Assembly (NCBI GenBank): GCA_013368325.1
Contig: JAACJK010000057.1
Span: 744,001 to 808,000 of the forward strand
Length of the DNA stretch: 64,000 nucleotides
Direction of reading: 5' to 3'
From: Ephemerocybe angulata
Lineage: Eukaryota > Basidiomycota > Agaricomycetes > Agaricales > Psathyrellaceae
How positions within the stretch are numbered: position 1 is the stretch's first letter; each line of letters begins with the position of its first letter. The notes under the pieces are model-generated. The model worked only from the letters and a program-made list of their open reading frames with translations. It did not search any database and was not told where the DNA came from. A program made the translations under genes and the position numbers. Below, one piece after another: positions 34,784-46,900 of this stretch.

Positions 34784-35192
34784 GTAGCCGCCTCTTTGAT
34801 ATACTTGTGGTTCATTCTCTGATTTATTCTTCTCACATAGTCAGTGGTAGAGATAGTGGTACTGCTACCAGCTGGACCACGCAAGGCGATCCTGCCCAAC
34901 CCTTCGACAATGGATGGCACCGGGGAGGAGCGGCGACGTCCCATCCCGAGGTGGTAACCCCTCTGTCATGAAACCTCAGACGCCAGTCAACCACCAGGCC
35001 GGACTTCCCCAGCGATCGGATCAGCAACAGCCAATACCGCAACGTGGCCCTGGCGCCCCGCTCATGGGACAACCGCAAGGCGCCAACGGGGGCGCAACCT
35101 TTGGCGCTGTGATAACCGGTCAACCACCATTTGGGCAGGTCATGAACAACGCTTGTCGTCCGAACGACTCGTGAGTTACCCGTATTTCTTGC

Positions 35193-35440
35193 TGAAGATC
35201 GACGCCGAGAGACCATTCGCAAGCAGCGCATCGAGTCTGAGCAGAGGAGGCGCGACGAGCTCCGTGACGGCTCAAGGACACTCTCCACCCTCTAACCAGA
35301 AGTCGAGCAAGGTTTCGCTGCTCGAGCGCGGTACGTCTGTTTGCCCGTTCATCCCCTTCATATATACTTACCATTTCTTCAGTTACTGGCCAAATCCGCT
35401 ATCTCGAGACCGTCAAGGAGCAACTCGAGTTGGGACTCAA
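35193..35440 (+). pseudogene. bHLH transcription factor fragment, right copy
   Basis: After an acceptor-like CTGAAG the frame reads CGA CGC CGA GAG ACC then IRKQRIESEQRRRDELRD, the basic region and first helix of a bHLH protein with the DNA-contacting Glu and Arg residues. A short deletion breaks the frame, and the loop and second helix (PPSNQKSSKVSLLER) continue in another frame. A GTACGT donor, a short intron and QIRYLETVKEQLEL follow. Helix-loop-helix dimers are nuclear regulators, but this copy cannot make one. Confidence 0.75.
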
Positions 35441-36716
35441 GTCTGGCGTCCCTGGGCTCCCCTTCCTCCTCTCCCTGACGGCTTATAATACTCAGACGAC
35501 TACACGACCTCCTGCGAGACAGGCATTCCCCACTGCATTGACTTATTACGGACTCTTCCGCTCATCGCACTGTATATTTACGCATTCCTCATCTACTCCA
35601 TCCCCCCCGGCTATCGACAGGACCTTGCTGTAGGCCAAAACGCAGCGCCAGCGACGCGCGTTCTCCCTCCTACGGTCCGCCATCTGCCCTCTGCTTCCTG
35701 CAGCCGTGCTGCACGTCCCCGGCCATCGTCGCGAATCTGAGTGCTGGTTAGGCCTGCCTCGATTCCCTCCACAACGACCCGGATACGGAGGTTGCACCGA
35801 CCGCTTGGATGATGGACTCCGGACTGTGGTTGGTACTCTAGACTGGACCCGACACCGATGCAAGACCCTCAGCAAGTAGCTTGAGGCGCTACATCTCCGG
35901 GATCCCTTTGGTGGGTGGAGTTACCATGAGTGCGTGCCTCGTCTTGTTGCAGCGGCACTTTCTTGTCCTCACCTCCGTGTACCAGACCTCGAAAGCTTCG
36001 CAGATAGCTTGACAACTATCCTTCAGGGTCGACACCCCCAGCCTACCTCGTCGAGAACGCAAACCATCCTTTCGACCGCGCATCGTGATACTGTGTATTT
36101 TACTCTTGCACTTGTTTATTCACTGTCCATCGGCACCTACCTCATTATCGGCCTCCTCGACGCTACTATCTTCCGACCACGACCCAACTCCATCCCGATC
36201 TTACGACTGGTTCTCTTTCTCTGCATTTTCATCTCCAACACGAGCGCTCGCGATCTTCCTCAGTTCACTGGAATGGACGCCAAGACATCCTGCCCCATCC
36301 CCTGCATGTCACCGACGAACGCAGAGCCAATATACGCTCCTCGATCGGCCGCCATCTTCGTCACCGGCTACGCTCCTCGATGGACCCCATCTTCGTCACC
36401 GGCCCTCACTAGCTGGGGGCCGGGTTCCTTGAACACCCTTACCAAGCGCATGCCAGGATCAAGTCAACTTCTGAGGTCATGTAGGGAACGGCGTCCCCAA
36501 TAACGGGCAGATGTCGCAGCTCACCGGGCGGGAGTCTCCACGGCGCTCCAGGAGGTTCTCAAGCGCCTCGTGCTCCTGCTGGGGCCCTGCCTGGACAGAT
36601 ACCGGATCAGCGTATGCAGCGCATGCCGAACAGGCAGATTCAGCCTGGAATCATCAACGCTTCGCGATGGGTGTCGTAGGCCTTCGAGGGAACAGATGCA
36701 GATGGCCTTGAAAGAG

Positions 36717-37417
36717 TGAAGCTGGATTTCAAATGCATCTGTGAGTCTCCTTCATTCTCCCAACTGGTTTCGTTCTGAATGATATCCTCCAGCGCTCCCT
36801 AACATGCCTTCGCATGAGGTGCCTCCTGACCAGCGAGTAGCGTATGATTCAACGTTGAAGCAGCTTTTTCCGTTAGTATCCGACATGGAAGTGAAGCTCC
36901 CCTTGTTCTACGCCCTCGTCAAGCAAGAAGAGGTTATCAGGAAACTGGTGGCTATGGTCAGTATTTCCTCAGGGTCATCTGGCCATTTTTGACAGTCTGT
37001 TATCTAGGCTTGCTCTAATCAGTACCAGTGGAATACCGTGATGTCGAACAACCGTCGCATCTAGGTCTCCTCGCCAGAGCTTCGGCAAATGTTGGCGGAG
37101 ACAACCCGGTTGAACGATATGTTCGTCAACGCCGTGCGAATGGTGCAGCTGGCCCAGGTTCATGCTCAGCAGCAGAGGAACTAGTGGCCCAGCAACATCA
37201 GCGGCAGCAGTTCGCCGTTCACCAGCAGCACCAGGCTCAGCAGGACATGAACACCATGCTTCCTTGGCCATGATATCTCCTGCCTTCCCATGCAAGGATC
37301 TCAGCAACCTCTGAATATCCCTCAGCCTCCACAAGTACCACAGCAAACCACCCCTCACATGTCCTCATCACAACTTCGCCCTCCTATCCCTTTCAACACT
37401 TGGCACCTGGACCATCG
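36717..37417 (+). pseudogene. Gln/Pro-rich protein fragments, right copy
   Basis: Mirror of 16600-17300. The exon at 36804-36992 encodes SHEVPPDQRVAYDSTLKQL and KLPLFYALVKQEEVIRKLV, with a Val for Gly change from the left copy at 36892. Gln-rich segments follow to about 37400. The frames are not continuous. The parent gene is not recognised. Confidence 0.4.
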
Positions 37418-40400
37418 AACACAAGCAGGCTCACCCATCGAACACCCTCCCGGTCACCAACGCTCCCCGTCGCATGGCACAGCAGGTTCCTACGGTGAGT
37501 TATCCTGCCATTTGCACCTACTTCATTACGACCGTCTATTCCACTATGCAACTTGGTGACCTATCTTCCTCCACCCTGCAGACCATCGAACGCAAGCAGG
37601 CTCACCCATCGAACATCCTCCCGGTCACCAATGGTCCCCGTCGCATGGCACAGCAGGTTCCTACGGTAAGTCTCCACGTTGTTCGGGCGTCTATTTCGTT
37701 CTCTGACTTTAGAGATAGTCCGCACCGCAAGCGCCCACCACTCGGCAGGATCCGTTCTACGGTCACGAGAGCATAGCGCGTCTATGCGCTCGTCACCCAT
37801 CTCTTCGCTTGTCCTGAGTATCCTCCAGGCAGAACCCTTCAGTTGACAACCCATCCTCTCCAACTTCGAGACCGCCGTCAAGCAGGCCTTCGCCCAGGAC
37901 CACAGCAGTACCTCAATTACCCCCTCACGATGGTCTCAAAGCGCGCTGCTCGCAGAACCCAGCAGCACCACGACTGCCGTCCCCGGCTTCGGCCAACATC
38001 GCCAATCCCCCTCGACGACTCGCCCCGATTCTTCCCAAAATTCGTCGTCAAAACAGTGGAAAGCCCCTCATTCAGATCAACACCCCGTCCCCCAGTCATT
38101 CCAACACGACTTCCCTGCCTCATCAGCTTCGCCACAGACGCCTCTCAACCTCGAAACGGACAGTGCGCGGATCCACGGCGCCAACGCCTCACCTCCGTCA
38201 GTTCGCCTTGCCGTCAAAGCACTGACATTGACCTCACTGCTCTCTCGGGCTCTCGGTCTGTGCCAGCTATCGCCTCTCTGTCCACGGTTGTCGTATTCTG
38301 CTCTCATTCATCCCGTCACCCTATACCCGTTCAACATATATTCCTGCCATGGACCAGCTGTTGCACGGCAATATGTAGTATATCATTATGCTTAGACACC
38401 ATCAGTCTGCTCAAACTGACATTTATACCTACTTCATTACGACCGTCTATTCCACTATGCAAATTGCTCACCTATCTTCCTCCACCCTGCAGACCATCGA
38501 ACGCAAGCAGGCTCACCCATCGAACATCCTCCCGGTCACCAATGCTCCCCGTCGCATGGCACAGCGGGTTCCTACGGTGAGTTATCATGCCATTTGCACC
38601 TACTTCATTACGACCGTCTATTCCACTATGCAAATTGCTCACCTATCTTCCTCCACCCTGCAGACCATCGAACGCAAGCAGGCTCACCCATCGAACATCC
38701 TCCCGGTCACCAACGCTCCCCGTCACATGGCACAGCAGGTTCCTACGGTGAGTTATCCTGCCATTTGCACCTACTTCATTACGACCGTCTATTCCACTAT
38801 GCAACTTGCTGACCTATCTTCCTCCACCCTGCAGACCATCGAACGCAAGCAGGCTCACCCATCGAACATCCTCCCGGTCACCAATGGTCCCCGTCGCATG
38901 GCACAGCAGGTTCCTACGGTAAGTCTCCACGTTGTTCGGGCGTCTATTTCGTTCTCTGACTTTAGAGATAGTCCGCACCGCAAGCGCCCACCACTCGGCA
39001 GGATCCGTTCTACGGTCACGAGAGCATAGCGCGTCTATGCGCTCGTCACCCATCTCTTCGCTTGCCTTGAGGATCCTCCAGGCAGAACCCTTCAGTTGAC
39101 AACCCATCCTCTCCAACTTCGAGACCGCCGTCAAGCAGGCCTTCGCCCAGGACCACAGCAGTACCTCAATTACCCCCTCACGATGGTCTCAAAGCGCGCT
39201 GCTCGCAGAACCCAGCAGCACCACGACTGCCGTCCACGGCTTCGGCCAACATCGCCAATCCCCCTGGACGACTCGCCCCGATTCTTCCCAAAATTCGTCG
39301 TCAAAACAGTGGAAAGCCCCTCATTCAGATCAACACCCCGTCCCCCAGTCATTCCAACACGACTTCCCTGCCTCATCAGCTTCGCCACAGACGCCTCTCA
39401 ACCTCGAAACGGACAGTGCGCGGATCCACGGCGCCAACGCCTCACCTCCGTCAGTTCGCCTTGCCGTCAAAGCACTGACATTGACCTCACTGCTCTCTCG
39501 GGCTCTCGGTCTGTGCCAGCTATCGCCTCTCTGTCCACGGTTGTCGTATTCTGCTCTCATTCATCCCGTCACCCTATACCCGTTCAACATATATTCCCGC
39601 CACGGACCAGCTGTTGCACGGCAATATGTAGTATATCATTATGCTTAGACACCATCAGTCTGCTCAAACTGACATTTATACCTACTTCATTACGACCGTC
39701 TATTCCACTATGCAAATTGCTCACCTATCTTCCTCCACCCTGCAGACCATCGAACGCAAGCAGGCTCACCCATCGAACATCCTCCCGGTCACCAACGCTC
39801 CCCGTCGCATGGCACAGCAGGTTCCTACGGTGAGTTATCCTGCCATTTGCACCTACTTCATTACGACCGTCTATTCCACTATGCAACTTGCTGACCTATC
39901 TTCCTCCACCCTGCAGACCATCGAACGCAAGCAGGCTCACCCATCGAACATCCTCCCGGTCACCAATGGTCCCCGTCGCATGGCACAGCAGGTTCCTACG
40001 GTAAGTCTCCACGTTGTTCGGGCGTCTATTTCGTTCTCTGACTTTAGAGATAGTCCGCACCGCAAGCGCCCACCACTCGGCAGGATCCGTTCTACGGTCA
40101 CGAGAGCATAGCGCGTCTATGCGCTCGTCACCCATCTCTTCGCTTGTCCTGAGTATCCTCCAGGCAGAACCCTTCAGTTGACAACCCATCCTCTCCAACT
40201 TCGAGACCGCCGTCAAGCAGGCCTTCGCCCAGGACCACAGCAGTACCTCAATTACCCCCTCACGATGGTCTCAAAGCGCGCTGCTCGCAGAACCCAGCAG
40301 CACCACGACTGCCGTCCCCGGCTTCGGCCAACATCGCCAATCCCCCTCGACGACTCGCCCCGATTCTTCCCAAAATTCGTCGTCAAAACAGTGGAAAGCC

Positions 40401-41420
40401 CCTCATTCAGATCAACACCCCGTCCCCCAGTCATTCCAACACGACTTCCCTGCCTCATCAGCTTCGCCACAGACGCCTCTCAACCTCGAAACGGACAGTG
40501 CGCGGATCCACGGCGCCAACGCCTCACCTCCGTCAGTTCGCCTTGCCGTCAAAGCACTGACATTGACCTCACTGCTCTCTCGGGCTCTCGGTCTGTGCCA
40601 GCTATCGCCTCTCTGTCCACGGTTGTCGTATTCTGCTCTCATTCATCCCGTCACCCTATACCCGTTCAACATATATTCCTGCCATGGACCAGCTGTTGCA
40701 CGGCAATATGTAGTATATCATTATGCTTAGACACCATCAGTCTGCTCAAACTGACATTTATACCTACTTCATTACGACCGTCTATTCCACTATGCAAATT
40801 GCTCACCTATCTTCCTCCACCCTGCAGACCATCGAACGCAAGCAGGCTCACCCATCGAACATCCTCCCGGTCACCAATGCTCCCCGTCGCATGGCACAGC
40901 GGGTTCCTACGGTGAGTTATCATGCCATTTGCACCTACTTCATTACGACCGTCTATTCCACTATGCAAATTGCTCACCTATCTTCCTCCACCCTGCAGAC
41001 CATCGAACGCAAGCAGGCTCACCCATCGAACATCCTCCCGGTCACCAACGCTCCCCGTCACATGGCACAGCAGGTTCCTACGGTGAGTTATCCTGCCATT
41101 TGCACCTACTTCATTACGACCGTCTATTCCACTATGCAACTTGCTGACCTATCTTCCTCCACCCTGCAGACCATCGAACGCAAGCAGGCTCACCCATCGA
41201 ACATCCTCCCGGTCACCAATGGTCCCCGTCGCATGGCACAGCAGGTTCCTACGGTAAGTCTCCACGTTGTTCGGGCGTCTATTTCGTTCTCTGACTTCAG
41301 CAAAAGTCCGCACCGCAAGCGCCCACCACTCGGCAGGATCCGTTCTACGGTTACGAGAGCATAGCGCGTCTATGCGCTCGTCGGCCATCTCTTCACTTGT
41401 CCTGAGTATCCTCCAGGCAG
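37417..41420. repeat. Right tandem array with the same exon+intron minisatellite
   Basis: Equivalent points lie at 37843, 39096, 40178 and 41431, giving units of 1,253, 1,082 and 1,253 bp. The 171-bp excess in two units is one extra subrepeat each. Subrepeat counts from inner to outer are 2, 3, 2 and 3, against 2, 2, 2 and 4 in the left arm. The plus strand carries the sense of the 28-codon exon. The last unit has begun to diverge (for example the acceptor-proximal sequence near 41300). Confidence 0.9.
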
Positions 41421-41429
41421 AACCCTTCA

Positions 41430-42160
41430 GTTGACAACTGCATCCTCTCCAACTTCGAGACCGCCGTCAAGCAGGACTTTGCACAGGACCACAGCAGTAC
41501 CTCAATTACCCCCTCACGATGGTCTCAAAGCGCGCCGCTCGCAGAACCAAGCGGCACCTCACATGTTGTCATCACAACTTGGCCCTCCTATACCTCTCAA
41601 CCCTCCGCTTGCCCGCCGACCATAGAAGTATGCGATGCAAATTCCATCCTTGTGGCCGATCTCAGCGACACCCCCGACTACGACTACCCACCGTGGAATG
41701 GCCGTCTCGCCAGTGTCCACGCCCAAGACTCCGAAGAGGCGCCCCCAAAGGCGAAGACGGAACCGCCGAAGCGGCGGGTGCCCAAGACTGAGGCCAGTGG
41801 GAGGTGCTGCAAGTTCGCGCTCCGGAGTTGCACACACACCGCACTGACCATCGTCGTCCAGCAAACCCGAGGATTGAGAATGATAATGGTAGAGGGAATA
41901 TTGCAGCCTAATGAGGCGAGCGGTCGTTCTTCGACCAGCTAACGGAGATCAGGTGTGTATCTCCTCCGAGTGAGGACAACCCACTTATCACTAATAACCC
42001 TCTAGAGTGTAGGAAGGAGGCTGCACACTCTGCCGACACACACCCTATCTCAGCAGGTTCTCCCACGTCGACTGCCTCATCCACGACAAAATCTGCATTC
42101 GTCACCTTGAGTCCCCGAGACACCTTTAAGACGCCCCAGGATATGTGCACGAGTCAGGAC
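41430..42160. other. Diverged right-arm segment, no intact gene
   Basis: It matches left-arm sequence at about 12,020-12,590 in reverse complement (for example CATGTxGTCATCACAACTTGG near 41560, and the CACGACAAAATCTGCATTCGTC block near 42090 with 12,040). Open frames here are short and in several phases. The start 41652-41942 reads ADLSDTPDYDYPPWNGRL and is not recognised. Confidence 0.5.
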
Positions 42161-42265
42161 CAGCACAGCATCTGTCCCTATGTTCAAACCCGTCCCCGGG
42201 CCTCCCTCCCCAACTTCGACATCTCTCTGTCCTTTCCGACTGCTGGCTGCACACCGAGACTCGCC
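42160..42265 (+). pseudogene. Short Brr2-like remnant, right arm
   Basis: Frame-shifted sequence equivalent to the Brr2 stretch that should read like ISDRWLHxETRLP is visible (CWLHTETRLPLSR). It joins directly to the segment that in the left arm lies at about 8,960. The left arm instead has two Brr2 pieces with some 2.5 kb between them. Only about 100 bp of helicase-derived sequence remains here. Confidence 0.55.
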
Positions 42266-42529
42266 TGCCCCTTTCGAGGATCATCACACACCTGGAATCC
42301 ACACTCTCCCTGGTTCAAAAGGACTCAGACAACGTGGTAACCTGCCAGGAAAGCACGGAAGGCGCCAGTTTCCTGTCACTAAGATCGCCTACATATACGG
42401 GTCAACCAGCCGAAGATGGCCGTCCTTCCCCTCCGATATGCCAGACTCCCTCACTATTACCGCCTCCCCAACGACGTCTACACATTCTGTCCATTTTCAC
42501 CCATCCCTCGCTCTTTGCGACAACAAGCC

Positions 42530-43395
42530 TGAAGAGATGTCGCGCATGGCGTCTCTGGATCTCTTAAACCTGAAAGCGCGTCTGGCCAGTCGCCGTCGAG
42601 ACGGGTCACGGCCTAGCAATGCGACGAGTGCTACAGAGGCGGGGTCAGAAGACCACGGTCTCTCAGACTCTGATCTTCGGCACGTCCATTCAGCAGCCAC
42701 GTCCGCAACCCATGTTGACGCCAGTTCTGTCCTGAACTCTAGCAAAACCTCGAAATCCGGCGCTTCGGACTCTGTCAGCCAGAAGAAGCAGGACAAGGAG
42801 AAGAAAGGGGAAACGTCAGTGGACGATGGCAAGACTGCTCATCAGATTGAGCTTGAGCAACACGCCGCGATCAACCCTGCTCCTTTCGCGTTCAAGCCCT
42901 AAGAACTCACCCACATGCTTGACCCGACGAAGCTCGAAACTCTCGCTAGCTTTGGTGGAGCTCCTGGGCTGCTACCCGTTGAGCGCGGTTTGGCGTCCTC
43001 CTTTGAACAGGTTGTTGGAAGACCGCAAGTCTTTTGTTCAATCGATGTGAACAAATCTGAACGATAAGATCTTGGTACGCAATGTATCAGTCATCCGAGT
43101 ATCCGCTAACTTTCTTGTAGCTTCGACTATGCATCGCCGCCGTTGTACCGCTCGATCTGGGTTTATTCGAAGACTTCGGAGCACCTCGCCAGAATTCCCA
43201 GCCCCCGTCGACAATGTTGGAGGAGCATATCGTGGTATGTTATCTATTCCAATATTTCTGAAATTCAGCTGACGAGTATCTTAGATTATTGACGGTTCGG
43301 CCCAACGACTAAGAAGGAGTGGCATTTTCGTGTTCCCAAAAGGATGAAAAGAGGGATCGTGGCGTACAGGCGATCCACGGTGGCCTCCCTGCCGC
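42530..43395 (+). pseudogene. Fragment of a vacuolar P-type Ca2+-ATPase (Pmc1-like), right copy
   Basis: A continuous frame to 42902 ends with DGKTAHQIELEQHAAINPAPF and AFKP. Frame-shifted sequence then reads LDPTKLETLASFGG-APGLL, the usual N-terminal block of fungal vacuolar calcium pumps. After an intron (GTACGC...TTGTAG) comes LRLCIAAVVPLDLGLFEDFG, then another intron and a piece related to the left-arm VGSVND...RHFRVLNEKK region at about 43270-43345. It is truncated before the catalytic domains. It is less decayed than the left copy. Confidence 0.65.
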
Positions 43396-43799
43396 TTGAA
43401 CCCGGGAAATATTCATTGCGTCAACTGGCGGGCTGGCGATCGACTGAAAACGGATCAACACCTAATCAACACCACCATAACCCTCAGTTCACGCGTAGCC
43501 CCGGGCAGGTATGTATTTTAGAGCCCCTCCTCACCCTTCCATCGGTTTCTTATTAACCGCCAGTCGGCTAGGCGTCAGATATCAGCACCTAATCAACACC
43601 AACAACAAGACCCTCAATCCCAAGTTCAATCCTAGAACAGCGGCCTTGGTTACTCATCTCCCGGCGACATCGTCTCTTCCCAATGAGCTTCGCGTGGACC
43701 TCTCTCTTCCAGATCTCCCTAGTCACATTCATTGTGTCGAGTGTTATTTACTATTTTAGCCAGACACCGACAGTCCTTAACCATCATCTCTTATCCCTG
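43396..43799. other. Intergenic sequence outside the right arm
   Basis: No gene is supported. The phrase ATCAACACCTAATCAACACC occurs near 43457 and a close variant near 43587. A related phrase (CACCTAATCAACACAAATCA) also lies in the spacer near 32570, so a dispersed short repeat is likely. Confidence 0.4.
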
Positions 43800-44978
43800 T
43801 TATGACACGACAGTGTGATCTCCTTCAGAGCCTGCGGGACCACCCTTTTTCTTCTTCAAATTTCGCCTTCTTCGATTGGCTCTATTCTTCATGACTTCTG
43901 CCCGCCTACTCTCACTCTCCTGCCGCCTCTGTTCCCGGTATAAAGCTACTCCTTCCGCCTTCAATTCCGCCTTCAGTTCTGCCACAAGATGGAATCTGTC
44001 CTCCAATATGGACTGTGCAGGTCCGGGAACCCGTGGTGACGCTGGCATTTGCTCCGATATGCGGCCAGTGTTACACTCCAAGGGGGTACAATCTGTGCAA
44101 GGGCAACTCTCCTCAAACCAACCGGAACCATAGTTCAGCGTGAGCTCTTGCCCCATTACGATGGGTCGAAGGGCATATACGATGAAGGCTGAGGTGCCGT
44201 CATGAGCTGCGAACTGGGAAAAGGGATTGGTGAGTCACATTTATATTCACTTCACACTTCACTGACTTACTGCGACATTATACGTCTTACACCGATGGTT
44301 TATCATGCGCACAGGCCCATAGAGCACCCGCTCCTCGCCACTGGGTTGGTTTTGCTCCGCGGTCGTCTCTGTGGTTGACAATAATGTCGATGTCGAGGCG
44401 TTGTCAGCAGGAACCATCCCCATGGCTTCCCACACGTATGACCCTTTTGGAATATCACGACGGGCAAAAAGTGAAAACCCTTTGGTGACGGTGTCCATGG
44501 GGATGACCTTCAGCTTTACTTGGCTTCGGGGGTTGAGCAATGCTCCGTAGGCAGATATACACCTGAGCTCTCAATATTAGCAGAGGAATCATTACGTATC
44601 AGCAGTCGGAACTCACCATTCCAGGACATCTAAAGCGGCCCCTTCCAACCCAGAATAATAAGGGTCCGTATGGTGATCTTCCAAGGAGAGTCGGACGATG
44701 TGAGAAGCCATTTGGATTATTTCCGGTGCCTCGGACAAGAACAAAGTCTTCTGGCTTTCGAATGACTGATATAGTTGCTGAAGTGCCTTCGCCGGCGCAT
44801 TGAAAGAGACGCCAAGGGTCTGAGGTCGGTGGGTACCATGCTTGAATAGTCTGCAAGGAGAGAATAGGGCCTGGACCACCAAATCTTCCATCGCGATGGC
44901 GTGGGCGGAGGACACAGGAGCGACTCCTTCAATGATAAGAAGCGCAAAGTCTCTCCCCCAGCAATCGGAGTCAGACAT
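43800..44978 (-). CDS. SET-domain protein, putative protein lysine methyltransferase
   Basis: Exons 44978-44617, 44562-44271 and 44213-43800 join in frame to 1,068 nt (355 aa). SET motifs appear in order: GFSLFARRDIPKGSYVWEAMG, the RMINHRC...YNVAF equivalent of the RFINHSCxPN motif, then FIVYALRPIVMGQELTLNYGSGW. A post-SET-like CPCTDCTPLEC cluster follows. SET proteins move a methyl group from S-adenosylmethionine to lysine in histones or other proteins. The usual Ser of NHSC is Arg here and the Pro-Asn pair is replaced by Thr-Tyr-Asn, so activity is uncertain. The N-terminal 120 residues are unknown, and the C-terminus is a long basic helix (RRAEVMKNRANRRRRNLKKKK) that may bind nucleic acid. 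It lies 400 bp outside the right arm. Confidence 0.75.
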
Positions 44979-46900
44979 CGCCAACGCTCGGAGCTACTCC
45001 TTGGAAGACGTGGTTTGAGTATTAGTTGAATCGATACTGGCCTCAGTTTGTGATGGAATGAGGGAGATTCGATTTTCTACATTTACCCTAACTTTGGTGG
45101 CTGTGTTAGCTGAACGGATCAGTATCCCGGAATGGTGATCTGAGGCGGTGAGCATGGTTCGTCCGCAGTCAACACAGTCCTTTCCCTAACCACCACCACC
45201 AACTCGGAGTATCCACCTTCCTGCAAGAGGCGAGAATAGCGCGTAAGTCCGGTTTACAGGCATATGTAAGACCAACTGACGACCTTGTATAAGGTCAAGC
45301 AGTCTGTGAGCACCTAGCACCTATGTTTCTTCCACACCTCATCTGCTATTCGATGCTCACAGTTTTGACGCAGACCCACTTGAAGTCATCGTGTCCGTGT
45401 ATACCTCGAAAGGGGGAGGAAATGACCAGAAGAAGGTATATTCTCTAGTGGCCGGTTCATACTCTGTAGCTCCCTTTCACGCCTGACAGGGAATCGATGG
45501 ACTGGAAGCTATACAAAGTGGTGCGCAATGCGCTTTACCGTTTTCATCAGGGTGGAACCTCACCTCATTTGCGTAGACTTGCTCTGGTGATGTCGAGGAG
45601 GTCTACCAAAATGTACAAGGCATACCCCAAGTCCATCGAGAACTCGGTGAGGCAGAGATCTGAAGTACTATGATAATTGGTGATGTGCCCGTTACTCGTT
45701 CTCTTCAGGGCTTACAGTTGGCCTCATTGAAGCAATTTCGAGGGCTATCTACCACTCAGGCGGGCTCTGGGGACGTCAATCAAACTCAGGTCGTCAGATC
45801 CACCCACCTCCAGGACGGCGAGAATTTGTTGGACTGGGAATCCAGAATCCGACAATCAGGGGCGCGTATCGTGGTTGTGGTTCGAGGACTGGGGTTCATC
45901 TCGCGGTTCCGCCGTCGTATGCAACGACTTCAGAGTTTACGGTGCGTCCGTTTCCCTGTGCTGTGGCCAATTACTGAACAGCATTTCAATCACAGCCTAC
46001 AGGCCTCGGGAGCGACGGTTAGCCCAAGCCACCATGCAGGCTATGGCGCAGTTGGAGGAGCGTCGGGAGGGGCCGAGAGCGGGAGGACGAGGGATTTGTT
46101 AGGCACGTGGGCTGGCTCACCTCCGCTGCCCTCCACACGAAGACAAGAATGGCCTCGAGAATCGCTATCAGCTCCCTGAGAGCAACAGGTGGGCCCCGAC
46201 AACCTCCTCAACAGCGCCTTGATGCTGACCACAACGAGCAGATGAGTCACCGCCTCGATGACTTCGGATCTCCGGGCGTACGTACGTGTGATCGCTGTGC
46301 GCGCCTCGACATCCCTATTGACGACGTTTCCATTGCAGTCGCTCCATGGTCACCTTCACCCTACCAGGGCAGAAGGCTGCTAAGGCTCATCAACAAGGTA
46401 CCCCCAGCCCAGCCTCATCGCCAAGACTGCTACTCTCCTCCTCGCAACTGGCGTCGCCGCCGCCACGAAGTCCCAGATTTGTGCATCGTCAACGAGGAGT
46501 CCGTCGTCCTCGTCGCCTCCACCATTGTCTTCACCTACGTCGCCAAAGCGAGTTGGTTCGGCGTTGACGTTTGACGGACACCTCAACAAGATTCAGAACA
46601 TCCTCAGCGGCTCGCACACCGACGCCATCAAGCAGCGCATTGCCAAAATCAGTGCGTTACCACTGGCCTCTTCTCCCTGCGAAGGTGTGTTCCAACTGTG
46701 ACTTCAAATGGCAAGCAAACTCCTCATCGCTTGTTCGCAGGCAAGTACTGCTCGTAGCTGCATCTGTCTGCAATCTGGGTGTTTCTGATGGGCTCCGCCG
46801 AAGGGCATTGTACAATCTGACCGACTCGGGTATCATAGTAAGTACCCCTGCATTGTTAAAGGCTGTCAGGTATTGAAAATAGATGCAGGAAGCAGTTCTG
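44979..46900 (+). other. Probable remains of an unknown multi-exon gene
   Basis: Coding-like pieces are separated by plausible introns. Near 45365-45436 the sequence reads DADPLEVIVSVYTSKGGGNDQKK before a GTATAT donor. 45489-45672 reads ESMDWKLYKVVRNALYRFHQGG and HLRRLALVMSRRSTKMYK. Near 45990-46100 a piece reads AYRPRERRLAQATMQAMAQLEER to a stop. Near 46560 a piece reads GHLNKIQNILSGSHTDAIKQR. They do not join into one supported frame and no family is recognised. Confidence 0.35.

Larger units (their letters stand above)
32834..43395. repeat. Right arm of the giant inverted repeat
   Basis: The reverse complement of the left arm begins sharply at 32834. Pairing with the left arm is gapless to about 38,400. 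The tandem unit sizes then differ, followed by diverged homology through the 41.5-42.3 kb segment and the Ca2+-ATPase fragments, ending near 43395. This arm is about 10.6 kb, some 2.8 kb shorter than the left arm, mainly because the left segment of about 9.4-12.0 kb has no full counterpart here. Confidence 0.93.

Noticed and set aside
7815..43395. The inverted repeat as terminal repeats of a Starship-like or other known giant element
   Set aside because: No tyrosine recombinase captain, rolling-circle helicase or transposase is seen inside the arms or spacer, and no target duplication is visible at the outer ends. The structure is reported without a class.
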